A DNA stretch of 50,575 nucleotides, from contig JAIXZA010000021.1 of NCBI GenBank assembly GCA_027489965.1, forward strand, positions 1 through 50,575, in the 5' to 3' direction. Below the pieces are notes generated by a model. That model ran no database searches. It was not told where the DNA came from and saw only the letters and a list, made by a program, of their open reading frames with translations. Source of the stretch: Verrucomicrobiaceae bacterium. Its GTDB lineage: Bacteria; Verrucomicrobiota; Verrucomicrobiia; Verrucomicrobiales; Verrucomicrobiaceae. This document shows positions 42,007-50,575 of this stretch, piece after piece (the stretch's first letter is position 1; every line of letters starts with the position of its first letter). Position numbers and translations under genes: made by a program.

Positions 42007-45000
42007 CTAATTCTGCAACTCCACGCCGATCGTCTGGAACGAGCCTTTGACGGGAGCGGTGACGGGGACTCGGATGAGGCCGTGGCCGATGGTGTAGCCG
42101 CTGGCGGGGTCTTGCAGGAAGACGCCGGTCATGGGAGACACTAGGGCGGGGGCGGTGAGGCGCAGCGTGCCGCTGAAGCTGCCGTCCTTGCCCACGGCTT
42201 TGCCAGCGGTGAAGGGCACAGCATTGGTGGGGGAGATGCTGAGCAGACCGAAGCCATCGCGCAGGCTGAGATAGCGGGGCAAGATGTCGGTCGTGGGGGC
42301 GATGTAGCTGAGGTTGATGCCTCGGAAGGACAGTCCCAGGGACTCGGCTAGGGCGGCGGCGGTGGTGGTGGGCACCCAGCGGCTGGAGATGGCGCTGAGA
42401 TCCAGGGCGCTGAAGCCGAGTGGGTAGGACAGGGCGGTGGCGTCGGCGACTCTCGCCCACTTGAGGCTGGAAGGTTCAGACTCGGCGTCCAGGCTCCGAT
42501 CCGGTGTGGCTGGGGCGACTAGGCTGATAATGCCACCGAGGCAGGAGGACTTGTTGGTGTAGGGTGTGACCCAGACGACCGCTTGATTCGTCTGCGCGAG
42601 GTTGAGCGAGGCGGTGAAGGTCTGGCCGTCTCCCAGCATTCCCGTCAGGGGCACGAGGCCAGCCGTGGTGATGGTGCCTCGGGCGTTGCCGATGCCGCCA
42701 GGGGTGCGGGTGCGGTTGCCGGGGACATTGGGTGGGAAGGAAATCGTCAACGCGGGCACTCCCACGGGCAGGTGACCGGCACGGGCGAGGCGGAAACCTC
42801 TGGCGGTGACGGCGGAGGCGGGGCTGGTGCTGCCGGTGACGTCATTCGAGGTGGAGGAAATCGACATCACATAGGTCACCGCCGGGAGGTTGGTGACTGC
42901 TGGGAAGGCCACAGTCACGGCGAGCGAGTTGGCGGCCGAGGCGGTGAAGAAGCCAGCGGCTCGGCGCTGAGCCTCGCCGAGGCGATCCAGGACGGCGGAG
43001 AAGGCGGCACGGGATTCTTTTGCCGTCGGGGAGGTGACGGTGACCTGGAGCTTGCCGACTGGCAGGCCGGCATTTTCCAGCAGCACTTCATAGCGGCCAG
43101 CGATGGCGTAAGGCTCCACGGCGAGGTCCAGCGTCAGGGTGCGGACGACGGTGGTGCCGTTCACAACCTGGATCGTCACGCCGGTAGCCGTGCCGAGTCC
43201 GCTGACGGTGCCGGTGATGGCACTACCCGTGAGCATCACGCCCGGCGGCAGGCCGTTAAGCCTCAGCGTTTCTCCCGAGGCAAGGGTGATCGAGCTGAGG
43301 TCGATGTTCGCAGCCTCGCCGATGCGCAGGCGATGGGTGCCCAGGCTGCTCGGTTGGAAGAACCGGATGCCGACGGTTTGGAAGGAGCCTGCCACCGTGC
43401 TGGTGACGGGGATTTTGATCAAACCCTGGCCCACCAGGCTGCCAAAGCTGTCCTCTTGCAGCAGCACGCCGCTGAAGTCGGACTTCGTCGCCGGGGCGGC
43501 GAGGGTCAGGCTGCCGGAGAACTCACCCGTCGTCGGCGTGATCTTGCCGGTGAAAGGCACCGCATTGTCCGGGGCGAGACGGATCAGGGCAAAGTTGTCT
43601 CGCAGGCTGAGGCGTGCAGGCAGAATCCCAGCAGCGGGGGCGATGTATTGGGTCTCGATGGCTCGGAAATCCAGCGCCAGAGACTCGGCGATGCCATCCG
43701 CCGTGGTGGCGGGCACCCAGCGGCTGGAGGCAGCGCTTAGCGCCAGCGGGCCGAAGCCTGCGGGGTAGGAGGTGGCCCTGGCATCGGCCAGCTTCCGCCA
43801 CTGGAGGCCGGTCACGGCTGCATCCGTGGAGGCGGCACGCTGCGCGGCTCCGGCATCGGCGATGTCGATGATGCCGCCGATGTAGGAGGCTTTGTTCGTG
43901 TAAGGCGTCATCCAGACCACGGCCTGGTTCGTCTGGGAAAGGCTGAGCGAGCTGGTGAATGCCTGCGCATCGCCCAGTTGACCGGTCAGCGGCACGAGCG
44001 CGGCAGTGGTGACGGTGCCTCGGGCAAAGCCGATGCCCGCAGGGGTGCTGGTGCGGTTGCCATTCAGCGCTGGTGGCAGGGTCAGCGTCAGGGCAGGATT
44101 AGCGACTGGGATGCGGCTAGGTCTGGCGAGGCTGAAGCCACGTCCGGTCAGGCCACTCGTGGGGAAGGTCGCCGCCGTGACGAGGTCAGAGCCGCTGGTG
44201 ATCACCAGGTCAAAGCTGACGGCTGGCGTGGTGGTGACAGCAGGGAAAGTGACCCGCACCGTCTGCGGCAGAGCACCTGCGGTAAAAGTGCCGGCAGCTC
44301 TGCGCTGCACCGCACCTGCACGATCCAGAGTGGCGCTGAAGGCAGGGTTGGTGACTTTGGCCGTCGGATTGCTGACCGTGACGCGAAGTCTGCCCGTGGG
44401 CTGCCCGGCTTCTTCCAGCAGCAGTTCGTAGGTGTTGGCAGCGATGTAGGATTCGGTCACCAGTTCCAGCGGCAGGGTGCGCACGACTCGCGTGCCGTTC
44501 ATGATCTGGATAAAGCTGCCTCCAGGGATGGCTGCGCCGAGCACTCGGCCGGTGATCCTTGGCGGTGGTCCTGCAACGAAGGCCAACCCTAGCGGCAGGC
44601 CGGTGACTCTCAGGCTTTCTCCAGTGCCGAGAGTTACCCAGCCGAGGTTCAGATTCACCGTGTCTCCCAGGCGGGCCTGTGCTCCGGGAAGGGTGGTGAT
44701 GGTGAAGGTCTTCATGGCGCTGGTATCCACGCCGCCGTCCTCAGTGCCGCCGTCATCGGTGGCCTGCACGGTCACGATGGCTACGCCAAAGGTGCTACCT
44801 GCGGTGAAGCTCAGCGTGCCGTCTGGGGAAACCGCGGGCTGGCTGGTAAAGAGGCCGTTGTTGTTGTTCGTGACGCTGAAGGTCACCGTCTGCTCACTCT
44901 CATCCTCGGCTCCAGGGGTGATCTGGCTCACCAGTCCAGGGTAGCTCTGCGCTCCCGTGCCACTGACGATGCCCGTCAGCGCAGTCGGCAGGACAAAATC

Positions 45001-48000
45001 TGGCGCATCATTCACCGGCACCACATTCACGGAGAGTTCTTCAAAGGTCGTGTTGCTGCCGTCATGGGCGGCGATCAGCAGGCGGGCGATGCCGGTGGCG
45101 TCCGGCTGCGGGGCGACGAACAGCTCGTAATTCCCCGGCGTGGTCTCGAAGACAAAGATGTCCTCATCCGCGATCAGATCGGGGTCCTGGCTGGTGATCT
45201 CATAGGTCAGGCCGGAGCTGTCTTCATCGGTCAAAGTGAAGGCCAAAGCGTCGCTGATCGTGTCTTCGTTGGTTTCCAGATCGGTCTCGGCCAGTTGCAC
45301 CTCTGGGGCTAGGCTGAAATACTCACTGGCTCCCACATCGGGGATGCCTTCCACTGGCAGGAAGCTCTGGTCCCGCAGGCTGGTGCTGGTGGTGGCGGCA
45401 TTGATGGCAGGGCTGCCTGCGCCCAGAGGCATGATCTGCGGCTCGCCGAAGAGGGAGAAGGGCGCTTGCAGCAGCGGGTCACTGGTCAAACGGGTGCCGC
45501 TGCCGGTGGCGGTGCCGCTGAGGGTGCGCAGGATGTTGGTTCCGGTGAGGGTGAGCGTGCCGGTCGTGCTCACATCTCCAGCGGCAGCGTTGGGGCAGTA
45601 GTTGCCGGCCAGGATGCTGTCCGTGATCTGGCAGGTGCCGGTGTTGTGGATGCCTCCGCCGCTGGTGCCTGCGCTGTTTTGGGAGAAGGTGCAGTGCCGC
45701 ACCGTGAGCTGGCCTTCATTGTGGATGGCACCGCCGGTCTCCGTGGCGGTGTTGTTGATGAAGGTGCAGCGCTCCAGCGTCAGGATGCCGGTGGAGCTAT
45801 TGAAGATGGCTCCGCCCTTCACCGCTTGGTTGTAGCTCAGGGTGCAGTTTTCCAGCACCAGTTCCCCGTGATTGATGATGGCCGCGCCATCCATGGTCAA
45901 TCCGCCACCCTGACCGCCAGTCAGGGTCACGTTGATGAGTCGCAGCTTGGCCCCAGGGGCCACGGTCATGAGTCCCGCATTGCCGGGGTAGCCGCTGATG
46001 GTGTAGCCGCTGAGGATGCGACTGGCGTCGATGACGCGGGTGCCGGTGACCACCGTGGAGGCGGTTGCAAAGTCGCCTGCCTCGTTTTTGCCCTCAGTGT
46101 TGAAGTCTGTGCTGGGCGCGGAGCTGAGACCGAGGCTCTCTACTAGAAACCGCACAACGTCGATGCGCTGATTGGTGCTGAGGTCCGTAACCAAACTGAG
46201 TTCGAGCTTCTGCACAAAAGAAGGCCCAGTTTCCCCCGGACCTGCCTGCAATCGCGTCGCATCCCCGAGGACGGCAGCCACATTGTTCCCGGCGGCGAGG
46301 CTCAGGTTCAGCTCATAGGTGCGGGTGATGCCGTTTTGGGAGGTGACGATGACGGAGACGGTTTTAGCCAGGCCGGAGAAGGCGATGGCGGCGCTGGCGC
46401 TGCCGGAGGTCACGGCTGTGCCGGCCACGGTGACGCTGGCATTGGCCTGGGCCACGGTGGGTGTCAGGGTGAAGCTGGGGGTGCCTGCGGGCAGGGCCAG
46501 GGAGTAGCTCTTCACCTGCGGGTCAAATTGGGGGACGAGGTCGCCCGCACTCACGCCCAGGCTGGCCAGGTCGGCATTGGCGCTGGGGGTGCCGCCGCCG
46601 GTCATGGGGAAGTTCAGGGTGGCTTCATCGCTGTCATCACTCATCACTTTCAGCGTGGCGCTGCGGGTGCCGCTGGCGCTGGGGGTGAAGGTGACGGTGA
46701 AGCTAGCCTCACTGCCTGCCGCCACACTGCTGGGGGCATTCGCTACCACGAAGTCCGCTGCATTATTCCCTGTCACCGTGATGCCGGAGATGCTGAGCGG
46801 GCCGGTGCCGGTGTTTTTGAGGGTGAAAGTCTTCGCCGTGATGCTGCCGAGGCTCTGGGAGCCGTAGTCCACCACGCTGGCTTTCAGTGCCAGCATGTGG
46901 TCGTGACCGGCGGAGATGGCGGTGATGCCATGATCGGCGCTGGTAGGTTTATCAGTCAATGTTTTTCTATGACTCGCTCCCCACGTGATGAACGCACCAT
47001 CACTGCGAATGGCGGCAGAATCGAGAAAGCCTGCCGAGATGGTGGTGTAAGTCATGCCTGCGGGCAGAGCTGGGGCCGTGGTTTCGCCACCCGTACTTCG
47101 CCCCCAGCCGATAATCGTGCCATCCGTCTTGAGTGCCAAGGCATGCCAGACCCCGAATGCGATGGCCTTCACGCCGCTCTTGGCTGCAACCGGCATGGCA
47201 CCATAAACGTAATCGTTTCCCCAAGTCACCACTTCACCCGATGCTTTGAGGGCCAGACTGTAATAGTCAGCCGTCGCGATGGCTTTGACCTCTGTGAGAC
47301 CTGCGGGAGGATCTGCCAAATTTCCCCAGGAGACGACGGTGCCATTCTGCTTCAGCGCTAGGCTACCACTACTGCTTGCCGCAATGGCGATCACCCCGCT
47401 GAGGGCGGGAGGGACAACGGTTTGCCCAAAATCATTGTTCCCCCAGGCAGTTACAGTACCATCCTGCTTGAGGGCCAGGCTGTGGAATTGACCAGCAGCA
47501 ATGGCTTTGACACCGCTCAGGCCCGGCGGCACGGTCGCCTGTCCGAAATTGATATTTAAGTTATAGAATTCTTCATTTACGCCCCCCCAGCCCACCACGG
47601 TGCCGTCATCCTTCAGGGCGAGGCTGTGGAATTGACCTGCTGCCACCGCCTGCACACCAGTCAGATTTGGCGGAACATTCGTCTGGCCGTTTTCATTGTC
47701 TCCCCACGCCAGCACGCTCGGTGGCAGCAGCTCCTGTGTGGCAGGCTCAAAGACGGCGATCTCGGGCGCTCCTGGCTTGGTGGTGAAGTTGATCGCGTCC
47801 GTGTAGGCGGTGCCGTTGGTATTGGTGGCGAAGGCGCGCAGGGCATACTCCGTGCCTGGGGTGAGGCCGGTGAGCTGGGCGCTGAGGGCATCCACCGCCA
47901 CTTTCACCACGCTGGTTCCGAGGAGCAGTGGGTCGGCATTCACCGTCTTCACGGCATAGAGGAAACCACGCTCCGAGATGGGGCTGCCGCCTGCGGCGGT

Positions 48001-50575
48001 CACGCTGCTGGATGCCACGGCCTTCGTTTGCTCGATCTGATCCACCGTGGTGACGGCGAGCGTGGGGGTCACTGGCGTGGCCGTGCCGGTGAGGGGGAAG
48101 TCCGTCACCGCTGCGTCGCTGTCGTTGCTGGCGATGCTCAAAATCGCCGTCCTGGCACCCAAAGCACCGGATTGGAAGTTCACCGTGAAGGTGGTGCTCT
48201 GGCCCGGTGTCAGGCTGGCGAGTGTGCCGGTGGTGCTCAGCACAAAATCGCCTGGATTGACTCCTGTGAGGCTTGGCGTGAAGGTGAGCGGTGCAAAGCC
48301 CGTGTTCTGCACGGTGAAGGTCTTTGCTGTGCCAAGCTGATTCAGCGGCACGGAGCCGAAAGCCAGGATCGGGAGGGTGATGGCGATCTCTGGCGGTCCG
48401 ACCTGAATGGAGTTTGAGGCAGCGGAAGCCGGGCCGGGGCCGCTGCTGTTCGTGGCCGTGACCGTGAAAGTGTAGGGCGTGCCGGGGAGCAGGCCCAGGA
48501 CGGTGATCGGGGAGCTAGTGCCCGAGGCCGTGAGTCCACCAGGGCTGGAGGTGACGGTGTAACCCGTGATGGCCGCGCCACCATCGCTGGCCGGTGCGGT
48601 GAAGGCCACGCTGGCGCTGGCAGGACCCGCTGCCGTGGCACTGCTGATAACCGGTGCGCCAGGAGCGACCGCCGTGGTGCTGCCCGTGAGGTTCAGCACC
48701 GTGCTGACACGGTCAGGATCATTGGAGGTGAGGGTCAGCGGCACTTGCTTGGCCCCTGGCTGCGTGGGGATGAAGCTGACCGTGAAAGTCTGCGAAGCCC
48801 CCGCTGCGATGCTGAGCGGCATGGCTGGGGCGGTAAGGGTGAATTCAGAGGTGATGGCGGGAATCGGGCCAGGGGCTTTGAGGTGACTGACCACCGCCAG
48901 CGCATCCGAAGGGGTGACACTGCCGTCGCCATCCACGTCGTAGAAAGGTGGCGGCTGCGTGCCCGCAATGATGGCGGGAAGGATGCCTGGTCCTCCGCTA
49001 TTGAGGCGGTTGATGACCGTTAGCACATCGATTGGGGTTACATTACCATCGGCATTCACATCGAGCGGATTGGCCGAGTTTTGCCAAGATAAAGGAGTTA
49101 TGCTGATGCTGGGGATGCTCAGCGCTGCCGTGCCGGTATTGCGCAGGGTGAAGGTCTTGGTCGTGGTGCTGCCTGCGTTTTGGCTGCCAAAGGCCACGGT
49201 GGCTCCGGTGAGCAGTGGGGTGGCAGATTCCTCGATGACAAGCCTCGGCGGCGGCTGGACGGTGACGGTGAAGCTGCGGGTGAAGCTGTTGTTCGCCCCC
49301 TGGTCGTCCCTCACCGTCACGGTGATGACGGCGCTGCCGCTGACCCCGGCCACAGGCGTGAAGGTCAGCGTGCCGGTGGTGGCCGCACTGCTGTAGTTGA
49401 CGGTGGGATTCGGGATGAGGGCGGTATTGCCAGAAGTGGCCGTGACCGTGAGCGCCTGGGTCTCTCCAGCACCCGCCGTGATGCCGCTGAGGTTCACCGT
49501 CTGCTGCCCTGCACTCACCACCAGCTCGGCTGGATTGGGGATGGCGGCGAGCGTGGGTGCCTGATTTGAAGTGATGCGCAGCCTAGCCCTGGCTACACCG
49601 AGGGGTGAGCTAGCCGAGCCGATGGAAAGGGTGACATCATAGAAATCACTGCGGGGGATGGCAGGTGTGCCGACCCTCGGGTTCGGGAAGGTCGGGACGC
49701 TCTTGAACTCTAAAAAGCCTGTGCTGGCATTGAGATTAAAAGCGGCAGCATCCGGGCCGGAGATCACGAAGGGGATGTCACTCGGCGCGTCGTAGAAGGC
49801 ACCACTGAAAAGACCGATGGAGGTCTGCCCTGCACCCATCTGACGGTCCTGCTCTGCGGGCACATCATTGGCGCTGAAGAGGAAGATCTCTTTCACCTTC
49901 AGCGGCTGGGTCACGTTGACGGGAAAGGTCTGCACTGGGCTGGTGGCTGAGCCGCCATTGAACTTGGCGGTGACGCTGACGGGGGCCGTGCCTGCGGCCT
50001 GGCCGGCGGTGAGGGTGAGGGTGCCAGTCGGCGAGATGGCGGGCTGCACGGTGAAGAGGGCTGGGTTGCTGTTCGTGACGGTGTAGCTGACGACCTGGGA
50101 GGTAGGCCCTGCCGAGCTGAAATTCGCCAGCGTGAAGGCTCTGCCTGCCGCCACGTCAGGCAAGCCGCTGCCCTCGGAGGTGTAGATTAGGCCGCTACCG
50201 TCCGCCGCCGCGAGCTTGCTGCCATCGGCGGAGGAGGTGATGGAAAACCACCGGCGATTCGATTCCCGCGCCGTCCAGGTCACGCCGGAGTCGGTGGAGG
50301 TGTAGATTTGGCCGAAGCCGGATGGCCCGCGATCCACCGCCGCGAGCTTGCTGCCATCGGCGGAGGAGGTGATGGACCGCCAACTGCGATTCGCATCCGT
50401 CATGCGTGCCTCCCAGGTCACGCCGGAGTCGGTGGAGGTGTAGATTTGGCCGTCAACGACCACCGCCGCGAGCTTGCTGCCATCGGCGGAGGAGGTGATG
50501 GACCACCACAGGCGATTCGATTCCCGCGCCGTCCAGGTCACGCCGGAGTCGGTGGAGGTGTAGATTTGGCCGCCT
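42007..50575 (-). CDS. Giant secreted multidomain protein, N-terminus beyond the window
   Basis: At least 2855 codons. The frame is open through 50575, so the start and any signal peptide are missing. Order from the N-side (residues counted from a GTG at 50541): BNR-like repeats (to about 130); Big-type and cadherin-like domains; choice-of-anchor D (about 433-625) interrupted by a dockerin-like pair (DVNADGNVTPIDVLTVINRL and DVDGDGSVTPSDALAVVSHL, 489-552); Fn3; a second choice-of-anchor D; another Fn3-like domain. A third choice-of-anchor D follows (PEIAVFEPATQEL ... VVDYGSQSLGSITAKTFTL), interrupted by a seven-bladed RCC1 propeller (about 939-1220, GQFHSLALKDDGTVVGWG). Then come a cadherin-like PF12733 domain, a parallel beta-helix with choice-of-anchor Q features (1434-1737, GGAIFNSSTGILTLERCTF), tandem cadherin-like domains, and two copies of a roughly 420-residue module (1947-2397, 2397-2844). 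It is probably a cell-surface or adhesion protein. Confidence 0.9.
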   Translation of the reverse strand, partial: GGQIYTSTDSGVTWTARESNRLWWSITSSADGSKLAAVVVDGQIYTSTDSGVTWEARMTDANRSWRSITSSADGSKLAAVDRGPSGFGQIYTSTDSGVTWTARESNRRWFSITSSADGSKLAAADGSGLIYTSEGSGLPDVAAGRAFTLANFSSAGPTSQVVSYTVTNSNPALFTVQPAISPTGTLTLTAGQAAGTAPVSVTAKFNGGSATSPVQTFPVNVTQPLKVKEIFLFSANDVPAEQDRQMGAGQTSIGLFSGAFYDAPSDIPFVISGPDAAAFNLNASTGFLEFKSVPTFPNPRVGTPAIPRSDFYDVTLSIGSASSPLGVARARLRITSNQAPTLAAIPNPAELVVSAGQQTVNLSGITAGAGETQALTVTATSGNTALIPNPTVNYSSAATTGTLTFTPVAGVSGSAVITVTVRDDQGANNSFTRSFTVTVQPPPRLVIEESATPLLTGATVAFGSQNAGSTTTKTFTLRNTGTAALSIPSISITPLSWQNSANPLDVNADGNVTPIDVLTVINRLNSGGPGILPAIIAGTQPPPFYDVDGDGSVTPSDALAVVSHLKAPGPIPAITSEFTLTAPAMPLSIAAGASQTFTVSFIPTQPGAKQVPLTLTSNDPDRVSTVLNLTGSTTAVAPGAPVISSATAAGPASASVAFTAPASDGGAAITGYTVTSSPGGLTASGTSSPITVLGLLPGTPYTFTVTATNSSGPGPASAASNSIQVGPPEIAITLPILAFGSVPLNQLGTAKTFTVQNTGFAPLTFTPSLTGVNPGDFVLSTTGTLASLTPGQSTTFTVNFQSGALGARTAILSIASNDSDAAVTDFPLTGTATPVTPTLAVTTVDQIEQTKAVASSSVTAAGGSPISERGFLYAVKTVNADPLLLGTSVVKVAVDALSAQLTGLTPGTEYALRAFATNTNGTAYTDAINFTTKPGAPEIAVFEPATQELLPPSVLAWGDNENGQTNVPPNLTGVQAVAAGQFHSLALKDDGTVVGWGGVNEEFYNLNINFGQATVPPGLSGVKAIAAGQFHSLALKQDGTVTAWGNNDFGQTVVPPALSGVIAIAASSSGSLALKQNGTVVSWGNLADPPAGLTEVKAIATADYYSLALKASGEVVTWGNDYVYGAMPVAAKSGVKAIAFGVWHALALKTDGTIIGWGRSTGGETTAPALPAGMTYTTISAGFLDSAAIRSDGAFITWGASHRKTLTDKPTSADHGITAISAGHDHMLALKASVVDYGSQSLGSITAKTFTLKNTGTGPLSISGITVTGNNAADFVVANAPSSVAAGSEASFTVTFTPSASGTRSATLKVMSDDSDEATLNFPMTGGGTPSANADLASLGVSAGDLVPQFDPQVKSYSLALPAGTPSFTLTPTVAQANASVTVAGTAVTSGSASAAIAFSGLAKTVSVIVTSQNGITRTYELNLSLAAGNNVAAVLGDATRLQAGPGETGPSFVQKLELSLVTDLSTNQRIDVVRFLVESLGLSSAPSTDFNTEGKNEAGDFATASTVVTGTRVIDASRILSGYTISGYPGNAGLMTVAPGAKLRLINVTLTGGQGGGLTMDGAAIINHGELVLENCTLSYNQAVKGGAIFNSSTGILTLERCTFINNTATETGGAIHNEGQLTVRHCTFSQNSAGTSGGGIHNTGTCQITDSILAGNYCPNAAAGDVSTTGTLTLTGTNILRTLSGTATGSGTRLTSDPLLQAPFSLFGEPQIMPLGAGSPAINAATTSTSLRDQSFLPVEGIPDVGASEYFSLAPEVQLAETDLETNEDTISDALAFTLTDEDSSGLTYEITSQDPDLIADEDIFVFETTPGNYELFVAPQPDATGIARLLIAAHDGSNTTFEELSVNVVPVNDAPDFVLPTALTGIVSGTGAQSYPGLVSQITPGAEDESEQTVTFSVTNNNNGLFTSQPAVSPDGTLSFTAGSTFGVAIVTVQATDDGGTEDGGVDTSAMKTFTITTLPGAQARLGDTVNLNLGWVTLGTGESLRVTGLPLGLAFVAGPPPRITGRVLGAAIPGGSFIQIMNGTRVVRTLPLELVTESYIAANTYELLLEEAGQPTGRLRVTVSNPTAKVTNPAFSATLDRAGAVQRRAAGTFTAGALPQTVRVTFPAVTTTPAVSFDLVITSGSDLVTAATFPTSGLTGRGFSLARPSRIPVANPALTLTLPPALNGNRTSTPAGIGFARGTVTTAALVPLTGQLGDAQAFTSSLSLSQTNQAVVWMTPYTNKASYIGGIIDIADAGAAQRAASTDAAVTGLQWRKLADARATSYPAGFGPLALSAASSRWVPATTADGIAESLALDFRAIETQYIAPAAGILPARLSLRDNFALIRLAPDNAVPFTGKITPTTGEFSGSLTLAAPATKSDFSGVLLQEDSFGSLVGQGLIKIPVTSTVAGSFQTVGIRFFQPSSLGTHRLRIGEAANIDLSSITLASGETLRLNGLPPGVMLTGSAITGTVSGLGTATGVTIQVVNGTTVVRTLTLDLAVEPYAIAGRYEVLLENAGLPVGKLQVTVTSPTAKESRAAFSAVLDRLGEAQRRAAGFFTASAANSLAVTVAFPAVTNLPAVTYVMSISSTSNDVTGSTSPASAVTARGFRLARAGHLPVGVPALTISFPPNVPGNRTRTPGGIGNARGTITTAGLVPLTGMLGDGQTFTASLNLAQTNQAVVWVTPYTNKSSCLGGIISLVAPATPDRSLDAESEPSSLKWARVADATALSYPLGFSALDLSAISSRWVPTTTAAALAESLGLSFRGINLSYIAPTTDILPRYLSLRDGFGLLSISPTNAVPFTAGKAVGKDGSFSGTLRLTAPALVSPMTGVFLQDPASGYTIGHGLIRVPVTAPVKGSFQTIGVELQN
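50150..50575. repeat. Tandem DNA repeats of 126-132 bp encoding BNR-like units
   Basis: The string CGAGCTTGCTGCCATCGGCG recurs at 50211, 50343 and 50469, with flanking GGAGGAGGTGATGGA and GGTGTAGATTTGGCCG also conserved. The periods of 132 and 126 bp keep frame (44 and 42 residues: SITSSADGSKLAA ... IYTSTDSGVTW). The near-identical DNA indicates recent expansion, and the array continues past the window edge. Confidence 0.88.

Noticed and set aside
42583..43740. 385-codon plus-strand frame inside the giant gene
   Set aside because: Gly/Ala/Arg-rich shadow of the duplicated C-terminal module.

Overview
The window looks like part of a Verrucomicrobiota chromosome, probably near Prosthecobacter/Verrucomicrobium. 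This is inferred from gene content, not from a marker gene: a DUF1549/DUF1553 planctomycete-type cytochrome protein, a two-haem PSCyt1 protein fused to SUMF1, an ECF sigma factor overlapping a Ser/Thr kinase-SUMF1 gene, very large secreted proteins built from choice-of-anchor D, RCC1 and cadherin-like domains, and a collagen-like protein next to its usual helical partner. No rRNA or tRNA genes were found.

Layout. Positions 1-22.5 kb are accessory. They hold a single integron-type gene cassette with its own attC (344-836), a collagen-like gene with a duplicated 3' end, a 1356-aa secreted multidomain protein (3431-7501), fragments of IS110 and IS66 transposases, the DUF1549/DUF1553 gene, and a run of small secreted or lipoprotein genes (10.7-13.9 kb). 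Next come a secreted protein of unknown function, the sigma/kinase pair, a secreted propeller-like protein, and a divergent pair of small DNA-binding proteins. This part also carries a dispersed family of about 40-bp intergenic repeats, at least seven copies between 0.2 and 11.8 kb. Three of these copies lie just upstream of start codons.

Positions 22.5-41.8 kb are dense, housekeeping-like sequence: parvulin plus a lipoprotein metallopeptidase (4-bp overlap), uxaC, a thioredoxin-like protein, the HAD-CDF-BirA operon (two 4-bp overlaps), an AraC regulator, undecaprenol/diacylglycerol kinase, a PSCyt1-SUMF1 protein overlapping apbE, an HTH-MBL fusion, a GlgA/GlgM-type glycosyltransferase with DUF5069 and helix-hairpin-helix genes, an elongation factor P with an unusual tip, an SMP-30 family protein, a tRNA-dihydrouridine synthase and an Rpn family nuclease. 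Positions 42.0-50.6 kb hold one giant minus-strand gene, at least 2855 codons long and running off the window edge.

The most interesting signals are these. (1) The cassette at 344-836, whose R' and R'' boxes match exactly as expected for a circularised cassette. (2) The giant protein, in which a dockerin-like segment and an RCC1 propeller each appear to be inserted inside a choice-of-anchor D domain. (3) A roughly 400-residue C-terminal module present twice in the giant protein and, in diverged form, at the end of the 1356-aa protein. (4) The dispersed leader repeat. (5) A canonical intrinsic terminator inside the signal-peptide codons of apbE. (6) Three SUMF1 domains that all lack the catalytic cysteine pair of formylglycine-generating enzymes.
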